Below are positions 38,401 to 51,515 of a DNA stretch of 64,000 nucleotides, piece after piece (the stretch's first letter is position 1; each line of letters begins with the position of its first letter). The notes under the pieces are model-generated. The model was given only the letters and a program-made list of their open reading frames with translations, made no database searches and was not told the DNA's origin. The translations under genes and the position numbers were made by a program. Source of the DNA: Saksenaea vasiformis B4078 (lineage: Eukaryota > Mucoromycota > Mucoromycetes > Mucorales > Saksenaeaceae); contig JNDT01001891.1 of the NCBI GenBank assembly GCA_000697055.1, forward strand, positions 43,817 through 107,816, written 5' to 3'.

Positions 38401-41400
38401 AAAGGGTGCTATGCTCTAGACGCTATTCTGCTAATAGAACATTAACTATCCGAACTCGTGTAGGACATGTCACAGATGGCATATAGCGAGATCTACAGTT
38501 ATACTTCAGAACGGGCACCACCAAGTTTAAGGGTGCGTTGTTTGATAAGTTTAGCAGAAAGAAACGGCATGTTGTGGTAGGATCCGGGTGTTAGATGAAA
38601 GTACCTAAAGGCACTACTAATGCCATGTTAACTAATTCATTTGCCAATATCTTACCAGGTCCATTTACTGCCTCATGAAGTAATTAAGTGGTACGACGTT
38701 TTTATTGTTGCCTTTCATGGAAACAAGCTTCAATTCCGTTGCTTCAGAGAAAGGCAAATAAGCTAATGATACCAGCTTTCTCTAACAGAATGTTTCCGCA
38801 TCCGTATCAGTTTACTGGTGGAATTTTCCTTGATTTGCGTCCATTTGAAGCTATCTGTATTGCTTTCAACGAACTCCGCCCTTTGAAGTATGTCTTTTTA
38901 TGTTCATTCAAATCTATGATTTGCATGTCATACTCTTCCATATCACGTTTGTCTCATTGACAGCTCCCTGTTATCCAAGGCAAAATATGGGGCAGGAATA
39001 AGGGTCTCATTGCTCGTGCAAGGACTTCGTGAAAGATCATTTTCTGCTGTCTCGCACATCTAAGTGGGAAGCCCGAGTTCTTTTCTCTTCCCGTATACTT
39101 ATTCGCCTTCTTATCAATCCAATGTATGACGAAGTATCTGATAAACGAAGATATCAAGAATCATTTGACTTTACTAACCATCAAACGTGCTACACGTCGC
39201 TCTAATAAATATCTAAGCTTGTTTTCTTTTCAATGCGATACTGGTTCTTTCTGGACGCAAAATTTAAAGCCAGACGCTTATATAATTTAAATCACTGTGA
39301 GCGCGTCTCTAACTAAGCATAACCCGCTCTAAACCGGTCCGGAAGGAAAGGAACAGACAAAAAGTCTTTAAAGCAAACGGAATAAAAAGGCGAAGGCAGA
39401 CGGGGTAAGATCTATAGATGGAAGGCGGGCAAAGGAAGACTAGGAGAACCTGTTCGGTTGAGATAGACATGGAACATAGTAGGAAGGAAAATGTAGGACG
39501 AAGAAAAAGAAAGCATAAAGCGTAGATCAAACCCAATATAGCAGATGGAAGCGTCTCCCATTTCTGTAAAGTAATTAGATGGCTGTTCAGTTGTGTGCGT
39601 GCTCTTTTTCCTGCCAACAAAAACATTTCGAGTTTGCTATACTTACTGAGTTCGTGTGCATTAGATGGCAGTAAAACTGGGCGCCTTTGGACATCTTCGA
39701 TTTTATTTTACTTTTTGCTGCGAGGGATTTTTTGGTCCAAAGCCCGGGTGTAGACTCTCATTCCCACGGGGACGTCGCTGGGGGCGAGTTAGCTGAGCTT
39801 ACGTCACGTGTACTAACCATTATGGATATTTATGCCGCTTGGACAAACTGTGTACAAATCGAAGACGAAGATACAAGTGCAGCGCCGCTTGGTGGTGGCA
39901 TTGGTAAGGTAAATCTATAATTGGGCGTAAAAGTCCATAAACTAATATCCTCCCTCCATTTTTTATACTTGTCTACACGAAAATCCTTGTTCTACCTTGC
40001 TGCATTATATTCGGTCCTAAATAAAATAATTTGGCAGCTTTCAGTTAGTGAATGCCTTTGTATTATTCCTGAATGCAGGTATGTCACAACCCACTTGCAT
40101 TGTGTAATAGCACTGCCTATGGCCAACGTCGCTATTAACTTACGAAGATCGGATTCGTAAGTACAAGGGATGTGGGAGAGGAAGCGAGCTTGAGGGATGT
40201 TCGTTAGGAATTGTAAGTACCGTTTTCCTGAGGATAAAAACGTGTGGATCCTAGGTTTAGGATCCCGCCCTTTTATATGAATACGTCTGTGTGCGGAGAG
40301 TAAGTATATACAATATCATCACTATCTTAATCGTCGCTAACTAGGAGCCAATCCGCACACAAGGTCATAGAGACCTATCTGTAGCACTGCTACACATTGG
40401 CACGAAACACACAGTGTTTCTGCGAAATTCCTCACCTGAAACCAGGACCCTAAAGGTAAGGTAACAGAGAAGTAGTCAATGCCCTGTGTTTCCGGTAGTA
40501 AGATCTCGAGACTTGGAAGATTTGGTTAGTACAGGCAAGTTTAACCTCGTAGCCAACTTTTTCTATTTGTGTGTTCCTCAAATCGTTTGTTTCAATAAGA
40601 AACATTGTTTACAAGCCCTAGATAAATTTCCTGAGACTGTGGATGATCAAGTAACGCATCAAGATTCAAGTTCCAAACATCTATGCTGAAGGTTTTGGAT
40701 CCTGTATTTGCTCAACTTCTCACCATGGCTATTTGGAAAAGCTGCAGCCCGTAGCTACTTTTTTGGTGAATTCTTTCTCTTATGCTAGGAAACAAGTAAA
40801 TACTGAAACGGCTATGTACTACAATACATTAGTTCACTCAGGTCGCACCTGTTGTTGTGTCCAAACAACTCAATGCTACACAACAGTTCCAAATAAGTGT
40901 ACCACACATCACTCCGCTGAATTCGGTTATCTAGAGGAATTTTAGTAAAATAGTTCCTGGTTCTTTTTCACAAGAATAAACAGTACACCGAGTCTCACGA
41001 ACTTCACCGTTTCGACTTAGTAGATAACCGACACCTGTACAACACTACGCAAGATAAAATGAAACAACAGTGATCTGAGATGACGATTAATAAAAACAGC
41101 GATCCTTATACATGCATTACTTTCCTTATGAACTCAGGATGACTGCTGTCTCAGCAACTACGGATTTTCTCTCTAAGGGCAGAGTGTTCCTTGAAGGTAT
41201 CAAGTTCTCAGAGATAACCACAAAAGTTACGATAACCAGAAAAAAATGTTGAGCAGAAAAGATTACTGTTTTGGTTTCTGAAAAGTGCGACGTAAGAGAG
41301 AATCAGCAGTTTACAGTGTCGATGGACGCTTGTTTTCATGTGGCCTTTTTTAGCTTGTAACCTGTCATTTTTGGTTTTTTGGAGCATATTGCCTTCCATA

Positions 41401-41639
41401 CTACCGTCCTCTCGGGCATTAATCTTTTTAAAGTTAACAGCCTCTTTTATTTAACGTTTGATTTAAAAGGTTCTTCTTTCCTCTTCTATTACACCACATT
41501 CTCTCCTTCCCTGATTTCACATTCGATTCCGACTCAGCCTGCATGTAACAGCTGACCAAAACCACCGTACTTTTCTCTCGATTTATTAACGACCAAAAAA
41601 CATTATCGACCAACATTCATTCTCAACCTTATTCCAACA
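38401..41639. other. Gene-poor region with a repeat fragment
   Basis: Copy F of the repeat core lies at about 39160-39280. Other short open frames (for example 39687-39920 and 40486-40689 on plus) show no known motif. The last 200 bases before 41640 are pyrimidine-rich and are the likely promoter of the Sel1-repeat gene. Confidence 0.45.
39160..39280 (+). repeat. Dispersed repeat family, copy F (fragment)
   Basis: TTTACTAACCATCAAACGTG (from about 39170) and a degraded left arm precede a clear right arm (CTGGACGCAAAATTTAAAG, about 39251-39269). Confidence 0.6.
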
Positions 41640-44600
41640 ATGGGAAACAATCATAGCAGAACAACGTATGATAACGAAAATCGCCCCTCTCGTAAACGAC
41701 TGGGCGAGCCAGCTCCGAGCGAACCAGCTCCAAAATCGAAAATGTTAAAAAACGAATCTGAATACAAGAACTCTGAGTCAGCATTATACTCACAGTCAGC
41801 CAATCCTCCATCCACTTGTGCAACAGAAAATGAGCCAGACCTTGATGAACCGAGATCAAATGAACAGCATACCGCCGAAGAGGATAAAATCCCTTCTAAT
41901 TCCGAAGTGGATTTAACATACGACCACTTACCATCTTCTTCTGATACCAACACCAGGATGAGGCAAAGAAGAAACAGAAAAAGGGCTGCTCGACAAATAA
42001 TCCAATCTCGATCCTCGCTTTCTTGCTCAACTATCGACAGTGGATGGACAACATCTGGCGGCTTATTTTCCCAGATAGAACCTACAACTGCTTCGTCCAT
42101 CATCACAGCACTAACCGACCAGTCCACATTTTCACGAAAATCACTCTTTAATCAAGAATGGCCAGATGAGTTGGAAAAGAAAATGACCCTGGCAGCTTCA
42201 GGATCAACTACCACAACCAATGAAGGAAGTAGAGTAACCTCACCGTTATCTTCCCTGCTGCCTTCATCTCGAAACGCTACGCAACTGCAGAACGAAAGCA
42301 TTCCCGCAAAAAATATTCTCCAACGACTCAGTCAAGCACAAACGTCTTCATCTTCAACTGATAGCACATACCAGATCCTTCACGAAGCCTTTTCCGTGGC
42401 TCAACGTCGCAATGACCCAAACGGCGCTGTCGAAGCATTTAACATTGCACACACATGGAGCCAAAAAACAAACGATCCGGCAGCCCGGGTATGGGTGGCT
42501 CGTTGTATGTTGGAAGGATGGGGAGTACCAGCCGACCCTCCTAAAGGATTTACGCAACTCAAAGCGCTAGCCAAGGAAGGATGCCGGTATGCATTCTATC
42601 CACTAGGTTTATGCTATCAGCGGATACAATCACATCAAGCCCATGCATACAAATGGTTCAAAGCGGCGGCAGAAGTTGAATTTGATCAACAGGATCTTGA
42701 AAGCAAAGAAATAGTTGCGCTGGCACAATGTCGTGTCGCGGCCATGCTCTTTAAAGGCGAAGGTGTCCCTGAAGATCTTCCGAATGCGTGGCAGTGGTTT
42801 TTGAAAAGTGCCAAAAATGGAAACAAGTAGGGACTGAAAACCAATAGTTGAAATTTAACTTTATCCTCTCAATTAGATATGCACAATACATGATTGGACT
42901 CCATTACCAGCGAGGACTGACAGTTAAAAAGGATACTGAACAAGCTGTAGCATATTTTCTCCAAAGTGCAAAACAAGATTTTGCAGAAGCACAGACAGCG
43001 CTTGGCATACACCTCATTGACGAAGAGAAGTACGGTGAGGGAACTTATTGGCTGCAACTTGCTGCCAGTAAAGTGAGTAAAAAAAAGAAGAAAAAAATTG
43101 TTTCCTTACGACATGTTTTGTCAGGACCATCCACGAGCTTTACTGAAATTTGGCATAATGTATGAAAATGGGCAAGGCGTCGAACGTAACGATGGATTAG
43201 CAGCGGAATACTACAGAGAGGCTGCTAAGCGTAATGATCCAGTGGCGCAGTATCTTCTGGGTGTGCATTATCGCCTTGGACGACTTGGCTTGGACCAAAA
43301 TGATACTGAGGCAGAGCGGTACCTTGCTTTATCAGCAAGACTGGGTTACGCTTCTGCCCAACGTGTTCTGGGTTTGATGTTCGCTCAAGGTTTATCCGGA
43401 GGAAATGGGTGTGACTATAAGACGGCACATCGTTGGTTCCGGCGAGCGGCATCACGCGGTGATATTCGCGCGTTGGGATTAGTAGGACATTGTTATGAGC
43501 ATGGCTACGGTGTGGCTGCGGATCACAAGTGCGCCATGGATTTTTATAGTAAGGCTGCTGGCATCGTCAGCCCCTTCCAAGACGCAGCATGTTTGGCTAA
43601 GGCCATGCTTTTACACCGCATGGGAAGACACCGTGATGCATTCAACTGGTTTTCTCATATTGCTTCTCACGGTACTGTCGGCAAAAAGGCGAAATTGATG
43701 ATAGCTCGATACCACCTCCACGGATGGACTGGCGACAAAAATTTGAAGATGGCGTTCCGTTTACTTAATGAACTAGTTAACGAGGATGACGATAATGCGG
43801 ACGCTCATTATTGGCTGGGTGCGTGCTTTGAAGAAGGACTTCCAGGCACGTGTGAACCTCAACTCCAAAAGGCATTTGATCATTATCTGAGAGCGGCACA
43901 GGCCGGGGACGTTGATGGAGAATTTCAGGTATTAAAGAATAATTATACCGATTTAGGTATTCACTGTTACACGTCCAGGTTGCTCTGATGCTCTCGAACG
44001 GACAAGGGGTTGCGCGGGACCGATTAGCTGCCTTTGATTGGTATCAGAAAGCTGCCCTCAAAGGCCATCGCACGGCTCTATATAGCCTCGGAATCTACTA
44101 TGTCAAGGGTCTTGAAGGCACGTCGAAAGATCTTAGCAAAGCCCGTTCTTGCTTCGAAAAATCTGCACGTTTAGGATCACCATCAGCCATGAGTTCTTTA
44201 GCAGCTCTTTGCCGTCTCGAGCGTCAAAACGAACAAGCGGTGCATTGGTATCGGAAGGCTGCTGGACTTGGCGATGTTGTTGCACAGCGAGAGCTGGGCA
44301 TGTTGCATGATGGAGGATTACTCGGCGTTCCTCAAGATTATGTCATTGCTTTTGATTACCTGCAGAAAGCTGCAGACCAGCTGGATGCACAGGCCACGTT
44401 ACTGCTAGGGAGTTATTATCAAAATGGATATGTGATCCAAAAAGATACGGACCGTGCGATTCAACTCTACTTGGAAGCTGCGCGTCTGGGCGCCCCGGTG
44501 TATGTATATTTGAGGAAATAGCCCGAGATCCATTGACAAACATGGCTTTTCCTCACATGTAGCGCTCCCTTTGCCGCTGCTCAAATCTACCACTCATTAA

Positions 44601-47261
44601 ACAAATTTGAGGAGGCTTACAAGCAATACAAGATCGCAGCCAATGATGACAGACTTGCCGAAACAAGAATCGGGAAGACCGCTAAACTAATGGTTGCTCG
44701 CTATATACTTAGCTACGTTCCTTCTTCTGATAACCATCACACAGCAGCGATGGAAACGATGAAAAATGTCAGCAAAGAAGAAGCCTATCGAATGTTGTAC
44801 CGATTGGCCACACACGATAGGTTTGAACCTTCCTATTACTGGCTGGGTAACTACTAAAAAAAAAAAAAGAAAGAAAGAAAGAAAGGAATGACAGACCTTC
44901 TATCATCATTTGACTAACTCTAAATTTTACTAAGGCGACTGCCTGTTCAACGGCAATGGTGTTCGACAAAGCATGCATGAGGCTGGTCAATGGTTTGCAA
45001 AAGCTGCCGATGAAGCAACCGATGCCGAAGCAATGGTGCGCCTGGGAATGATGTACGAACAAGGTGAAGGTGTACCTGTTGACAGGGTCATTGCATTCCA
45101 ATACTTTCAAAAGAGTGCAGAAAAAGACCATGCAGAAGGACTGTACAAACTAGGTATTAAAAATTTTAATCTGGTATTTCCAAGTGACTAACGCTGTCAT
45201 CATTTGACAGGGATGACATACTGGCAAGGTGTCTCAACAAGCATTGATCTTCATCGTGCTGTAGATTATTTTACACGATCAGCTAAGCAGAAGTATTGTC
45301 CGAGCTATTGGGCTCTTGGCCAAATGGCTTTGGAAAACAATGACTGGGATGTCGCTCAACAATGGTGGCAAAAAGGTGCATCTCAAAATCATATTCCTTC
45401 AGCACGATCCCTTGCAAAATTACTTCTCCAGATGAAGGAAGATGATTTCGAAACGCAACATAGCAACTTAATGCGTGTGATTGATCTTCTGACTATAGGC
45501 GCTTGGGCCAATGATATAGAATCACTTGTTTTACTAGGTCAGATTCATCAGATGGGTGCTGTTACGGCTTCACAACGACGTGTACAGACGATTTCCGCCG
45601 CTCAACCACGAACACCTCGTGAAGATTATCTTGATGATGAAGAGCTGGAAGCGGAAATCGCTCTGCAAAAGCAACAAGAAGAACAAGATATTGCCACACG
45701 ATTATTCGAACGAGCTGCAGGTCTCGGGCACGTGGACGCCATGTTTTTAGCTGGTCAATCTTGGCATGCTCAGGAACAGTATGCAGCTGCCCTTGAATTT
45801 TACGAGCGTGCTGCCGATCACGGACATTTGTTGTCCCGCGTCATGCGCGCACGATATCGTCTGGAAGGATTAGGTGGCATGAAGGCGGATCCCAACGCTG
45901 GGTTCAGAGTAAGCTCCCATTAAATTAATCAAGTACACACTCACCCTTTTCTTATCATAGGAACTATTAGCATGCGCTGAAATCGATCGGTGTCCGGACG
46001 CTTACAACTCCCTCGCGCAGTGCTACGAACGTGGACTTGGTACTTCTCCTGATGACGGCTTGGCCACGAAATGGTATCTTCGTTCGGCGCAAACCACCAA
46101 GGACGCTGAAGCTATGTTCCGTATGGGATGTATGTATGCAGAAGGCCGCATCCCTGTAGAGAAGGCCGACCAAGAAACAGAAGCATGGCAGTGGTACACA
46201 TTTGCGTGTGAAACACAGGACCACCCGGACGCCCATTATGAACTTGGTCTCTATTGTCTTCGTGGCGCATGCGGACGAGAACCTGACATCGCTACTGCTC
46301 TCAGCCATTTTCTCAAAGCAGCAAAACAGAATAATCGAGATGCTATGTCTGAACTTGGTCAAATACTTGTGTTGAGCACCAGCCCTTCCTATTCGGTTGA
46401 GGAACAAATGGATGGCATTGAATGGCTCGAACGAGCAGCTCAGCTTGGTTCTTCAGCTGCTCAACGGGAGCTTGGAAAATTGTATCATACTGGCAAGGAT
46501 CTAGGCAGCACTTGTATACTAGAACAGGACTTTTCAAAGGCATACGACTTCTTTTATCGTGCAGCTCGTCAGAACGACCAAGCATCTATGCTGTTTCTAG
46601 GAAGCTATTATGAACATGGCATTCATGCCGCACCATCCCCCGAATTGGCGAAACAATGGTATCGCTCCGCTGTAGAAGTAGATGATTCTTCCCATCGATG
46701 GTTGGCAGAATTGGCACTTGCACAACTACTACATCAGGAAGAGCCAAGTCAAGAAGCATATAGTCTCTTTCAAGCCGCGCGCGATCATGCTCCAGCACAG
46801 GTCGAATGTCACGCAGCTGCAATAATGCTCGCACGATACGAAGCACACGGTTGGGGTGGTGTTCCCGTAAGACCTGAGGCTTTCAAGACAATCATCGAAT
46901 TGGCGGAGAAAGGCGAGCATAAAGCTTTTTTGGACACTGCTCGATGCTACGAATCCGCGTTAGGTGTTGAACAAAACCTGACCAAATCCTTTACTTGGTA
47001 CGGTCGTGTCGTAGCATTCATGGATAATGAAGATCGCTTAATGGACGAAGAAGACGAGGAACATCTTGCTACCGCGTTCTTTAAATTAGCAGAGTTCTAC
47101 CGTCGAGGAGTTGTTTGCCCGGTTGACAATCAGAAGGCCAACGAACTGTGTCGCCTTGCGGCTGAAAAAGGTACATAACAGCCAATCAACTGCAATTTTT
47201 TAATTACTTTTCTCTGTCAGGTTGCGAGGAAGCTCGAATTTATTTAAACACCAACCATTAA
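41640..47261 (+). CDS. Giant Sel1-repeat protein, 1719 residues, potential N-myristoylation
   Basis: Nine exons: 41640-42826, 42877-43072, 43125-43928, 43979-44499, 44563-44846, 44935-45153, 45211-45908, 45961-47170, 47221-47261; phases closed throughout. It begins MGNNHS, fitting the MGxxxS N-myristoylation rule, followed by a basic RPSRKR patch. Residues to about 230 are Ser/Thr-rich and disordered. From there to the end it consists of tandem Sel1-like repeats of 36-44 residues with the A-x2-LG-x-Y-x2-G-x-GV-x-D-x2-KA-x2-W/Y-x3-AA pattern (for example ALGIHLIDEEKYGEGTYWLQ and LGMMYEQGEGVPVDRVIAF). Sel1 arrays form curved alpha-solenoids that scaffold signalling or quality-control complexes. 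Yeast relatives such as Skt5/Chs4 are much shorter. No catalytic or membrane domain is visible, so I infer a membrane-tethered scaffold. Confidence 0.92.
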
Positions 47262-50239
47262 CCCTATTCCCTGACCCTTTTTTATGATGCATATCTATCA
47301 GTTATGAACCTATTATCATTCATAGTTATTTGTGTATATGAAACTCTATCAACCCTCTTATTTTTCTTTTTGTTTGCTTTGCCCTGACATAATTATGCTT
47401 CCAATTATACCATGTATCATATAATGTAAGTCCTTTCTTCCACTTTTTTTATCCTTTTTTTTTTTTTACTTTTCTGCGTGCTTGACAAAGTTAAACCAGT
47501 CAAAATAATAAATCTATATTATTATTTCCTCTCGGTGCAAATCTGAGTTCCGCACTAAGGTGCTTCAGTGATGGTTTCCCAATATCCCATTAGAACCAGT
47601 AAAAATGTTTCAACGTAAGGACAAGTAACATGAAGCGTATTCAAAGGAAGGTACGAATTATCTCTTTTCTTTATCTGTGTCTTTCACAAAAATACCATTG
47701 GTAAGAATGTCAATTCTTCATCACATACACACAATCATTTATGTCTTTTTATCTGCCATTTGTCTGTGTGACCTCTGTCCCAAACCATCCTGGCAGTGGC
47801 GGAGCCCCTTGTCTACCATTGGGTACGCAAAGGTTGTCGCCAATTCCTATACCAATGACCGCATATTGGATTCCTTCTTTAACACACCCTTGCCTCTTCA
47901 TGGACCCCTACTTTATTTAGAGTAGCGTAAAAAGCTATTCAATGAGCAGCAAATTTCCATCCACTCCATATTGGCTTTCATGGAATACAAAGAATCGAAG
48001 TTCGGACATCACCGGACTGCAGGACTAGACGACGATATATTCTTCAATTGACTCAATGGTATGTAACTGAGACCAAAAATAAGTGCCCGCCACGTACCGG
48101 TCGTCAACTACAAGAGTAAACTGACCTAAAAATACTTCTCCCTTTTTTATTGTTATGGACGTATCGGCAGATTCTTGACTTGTTTTGCATTATTGTATGA
48201 ACTAGAATTAATACTGTCAGTTTGTTCATAATATTCTGCGTTCAGTTGCAGGTCTCAGTCACATGGAGACCTACGACAACGAGGAAGATACACTAGCATA
48301 AAGAGGAGCGACCATAACGTTGCCATGTCAAATGGAAATTTATTATGAGATATGCTTGAGGGCCTTCTTATGAGTTACATGCTTCTACGGTAAATTTATC
48401 CTGTGTGCACAAGGACATAAACTCCTGGCACCGTTTGGTCTTATTTAGTCTTTGACATTCTATCCCGAGACAGTATTAGCTTTGGATAGTCCCTTTTGCT
48501 GCCCCAATTCTTGCAAAATATATGGCACACTCATTATGACGAGATCGGTATTCTATTATATCAACCTTGATTCTTCCGCCAATGTGCAACCATTCTATGG
48601 AAATTAGTGTGCTGCTTCCCAATTCTTACACCAGCCAGTTTCCTTGAACACTTCTCAAAACGTGTCCTGAAATTGGTTTGTGACCGCTGAAAGTCAACTT
48701 CACGACGAGAAAGCGCACTAAAAACCCCTTTGCACGTGCAGTTCCTTGATCGAAATCTGAGGGACAACCCTAGAATAGAATTTCACAATCACCACTTCAG
48801 CATAGATATGCTTTCGCTGAAATTATTTGTCTGATCGCGATACAATACTTATGAAAGCAGATAAAGAATTAGAGACTAAATAAGATCATTGACACCTCTT
48901 CTGTCCAACGCCATGTCCCTATTTCATAGAGTGATTCATCAATATGGTTCGCTCTGGTACCAGGCACATACGCAAGCAAATGTAAATATCTTCTAATTAC
49001 ACATGACAAATAAGGTCTGGTTCACGGATGTAAATAATTTCGCGAATGTACAAGAACAGAAACTTCGTGCAGAAGCAGGATATCTGTTTGTGCTACATAA
49101 CGTTACATCTCAAAAAAAATTACCGTTTTACCATGCAACATACCTATAATGCTCATCTTGATGTCACATATGACAGCATAACGAGTTTAAGTCATTCTAT
49201 GAAACCGTAAGGTCTGGAGATATAATCCATGTAGCTCGATGCGAAGAGGCTTACTATCACGGACGAGAATGGTTCCTGGGATCATTAATGGACGGACAGA
49301 TAAAAAGCACTGAGGGAATTGCGGAACTACGCTAGTAAATGGAGGAGGGTGACAGCTTTCGAAGCGATTCGTAATTTAGATGAAATATTATTGCTGCTAA
49401 CCAAGCTGTAAGCCAACCAGGCTACAAGATTAGCAACTACAAATGAACGGCCTACTATAGCAAAGCGAAGATTCATTGAGTTTCAAACAGTATGAACTAC
49501 GTGTAGATGATCATTATCTTCTTCCTTGAAGCTCATTTATCTGTAGCTGCCGATATTCTATACCCATTGTGATAGAGTAGGGAAACCTTGGTTTTGGTTT
49601 TGGTACCTTACACGTGCTAACGAGTCTATGCCTTTATCTTACTGTTAGCAGATTACTATGAAAATGTGCGATGGTCTGAGTTCCTTGACGTTTGTGTATG
49701 AACACGAGGAGAGTGGCAGATGTAAAGCAGCTGCGCTCTTCCTCTTAGAGTAGGCTACATCTATATACCACATAACCTACATGTGCCGGCCTGAAACGCT
49801 TTAACCCGCACATGTGTAGAGAAAGTCGAATTTAGGGGTACCCAGCTTGGTTTATAGTGCTGAACAAGTTTCGTACTGCTCATTACATATGTCTGTATAC
49901 AGAACGACACTATCAATACAGAACTTGAAAAGAATGCTGTGCATACCATAAAGAATCTGCAGTACAGATTTTGACTATCATGTTTTAACGCATCGTGCAC
50001 GCATACACTACATGTTTTGAACGCCAGTAGAAGCGAAGTTATACTTTAAATATAGATTGTGTAACTTCATCAATTTTTCGGGCTCAGTCGTACGAATTTC
50101 ATTGACAGGATTTATCCCCAAGATTGATCTTCCATTCTCCTTTTTCTGCTTTTCTGCTTGTTTCCTCCCTTGTCCTTGTCTGCCTATATCTTTTTCTTCT
50201 TTTCTTTGAATTTATCTTTTTTACGAGTTTTGTAGCTTC
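47262..50239. other. Intergenic region with repeat copy G; otherwise nothing recognised
   Basis: Copy G of the dispersed repeat occupies about 47560-47950. From 48.0 to 50.0 kb only short motif-free open frames are found. The last 130 bases before 50240 are T/C-rich, a typical fungal leader. Confidence 0.5.
47560..47950 (+). repeat. Dispersed repeat family, copy G (deleted core)
   Basis: It contains GTGATGGTTTCCCAATATCC (about 47568-47587), GACCTCTGTCCCAAACC (about 47771-47787) and a right-arm remnant (ATGGACCCCTACTTTATTTA, about 47900-47919) followed by AGAGTAGCGTAAAAAG as in copy D, but lacks the left arm. Confidence 0.65.
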
Positions 50240-51436
50240 ATGCATCTGATCGGTCTTGCGCTGGGTTTAGTCGCAGGGTTAGCTACCCTTGCCACTTGCC
50301 TTCCCACCAGGGCTGAACCTCTCCGTCTTCCTCTTCACCGCATTCACCGTCAACTACCTGTGAAAAGAGATATTTCAGCAGACTTGGCACACAATCTCAA
50401 TACGTTATTGGTGGGCATTAACGTCCAAGTCGGGACCCCACCCCAAAACCTTCTGCTTATGCTCGATACTGGCAGCACACACATCTGGGTACCTTCACCC
50501 AAATGTCCTAAATCATTTTGTCCCGGTGATCAACGATTTCACCCCAGCGCTTCGTCTACATATTATCCCATATACGACTCGATGCCCCAACCGTATCTTA
50601 CAGGCAACGTCACCGGGTATGGTTTTGAGGATCAAATCAAAGTTGGCCGTGCAAGTATACCTAAGCAGCTCATCGGCGGAGTGGAAGGTCAGTTCGGCTC
50701 ACTCACAAGCCAAAATTCATCTCTCCCGAACCTTTTGGACGGCATCCTTGGCGTCACATACCCCAAAGGCGACAGTGTGGCTAAACCGTACGGTGCTCAG
50801 TACCCTCCATTCCTCATGTCCTTGTATAACGAACGTTTGATTGAGCAACAGGCGTTCTCCGTTTACCTTGGCCAAATAAATACTACCACACAGTTCGGAG
50901 AGGTCGTGTTTGGCGGCATCGATACAACCAAGGCCGCCGGGGACATACAATACGTGCAGCTTGTGAAAAATTCCGGATGGGCATCATCTGCTGGTATCCA
51001 ATATGCTCCCGTCAACGGAACTGCAACTCCCATTAGATCTTCAACAAAAATCGCTTTCGATACCGGATCAAATTTTGTCTTCCTGCCAAAGGACACAGTT
51101 GAAAAAATAGTAGACATGATTGACCCCCGCAGCAAACTTCATAGCAAGCACAACTATTATGCTGTCAATTGTAACAAGACTGAAGACAATGAGCTGATAT
51201 TTAATTTCCAACAAGCCGGAAATCAAAACGGTGTTGTTAGTATGAAAGTTCCGATATCAGATCTCATTATCCAACAACCAGACAACGGCACGCTTATATG
51301 CAGACTCATGATATCTTGGAATGACAACAGCGACACCAGTATCTTTGGCACTATGTTGCTTAGACGCTTTCTCACTGTCTATGATTTTGGACGTGATCGC
51401 ATTGGTTTCGCACCAGTCGCAAACCACGCTAACTAG
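50240..51436 (+). CDS. Secreted pepsin-like aspartic protease
   Basis: Single exon of 398 residues, unlike most neighbours, which are intron-rich. A signal peptide (about residues 1-20, MHLIGLALGLVAGLATLATC) precedes a propeptide with a dibasic VKR site near residue 42. The mature enzyme has both catalytic motifs: DTGST with Asp76 and DTGSN with Asp274, hydrophobic residues before each, and the flap sequence TGYGFEDQIKVG. Family A1 of the fungal saccharopepsin/rhizopuspepsin/candidapepsin type. The C-terminus (YDFGRDRIGFAPV) is the usual last strand, with no GPI signal, so it is probably released from the cell or vacuolar. It converges on the cyclophilin gene, with about 80 bases between stops. 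Confidence 0.95.
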   Translation: MHLIGLALGLVAGLATLATCLPTRAEPLRLPLHRIHRQLPVKRDISADLAHNLNTLLVGINVQVGTPPQNLLLMLDTGSTHIWVPSPKCPKSFCPGDQRFHPSASSTYYPIYDSMPQPYLTGNVTGYGFEDQIKVGRASIPKQLIGGVEGQFGSLTSQNSSLPNLLDGILGVTYPKGDSVAKPYGAQYPPFLMSLYNERLIEQQAFSVYLGQINTTTQFGEVVFGGIDTTKAAGDIQYVQLVKNSGWASSAGIQYAPVNGTATPIRSSTKIAFDTGSNFVFLPKDTVEKIVDMIDPRSKLHSKHNYYAVNCNKTEDNELIFNFQQAGNQNGVVSMKVPISDLIIQQPDNGTLICRLMISWNDNSDTSIFGTMLLRRFLTVYDFGRDRIGFAPVANHAN

Positions 51437-51515
51437 ACCTTACACCCATTCTCAGCGAACTTCTACGTCCCATGATGATCTATTTCTTTCAATAAAACTA
51501 TACATACAAGAGCTT

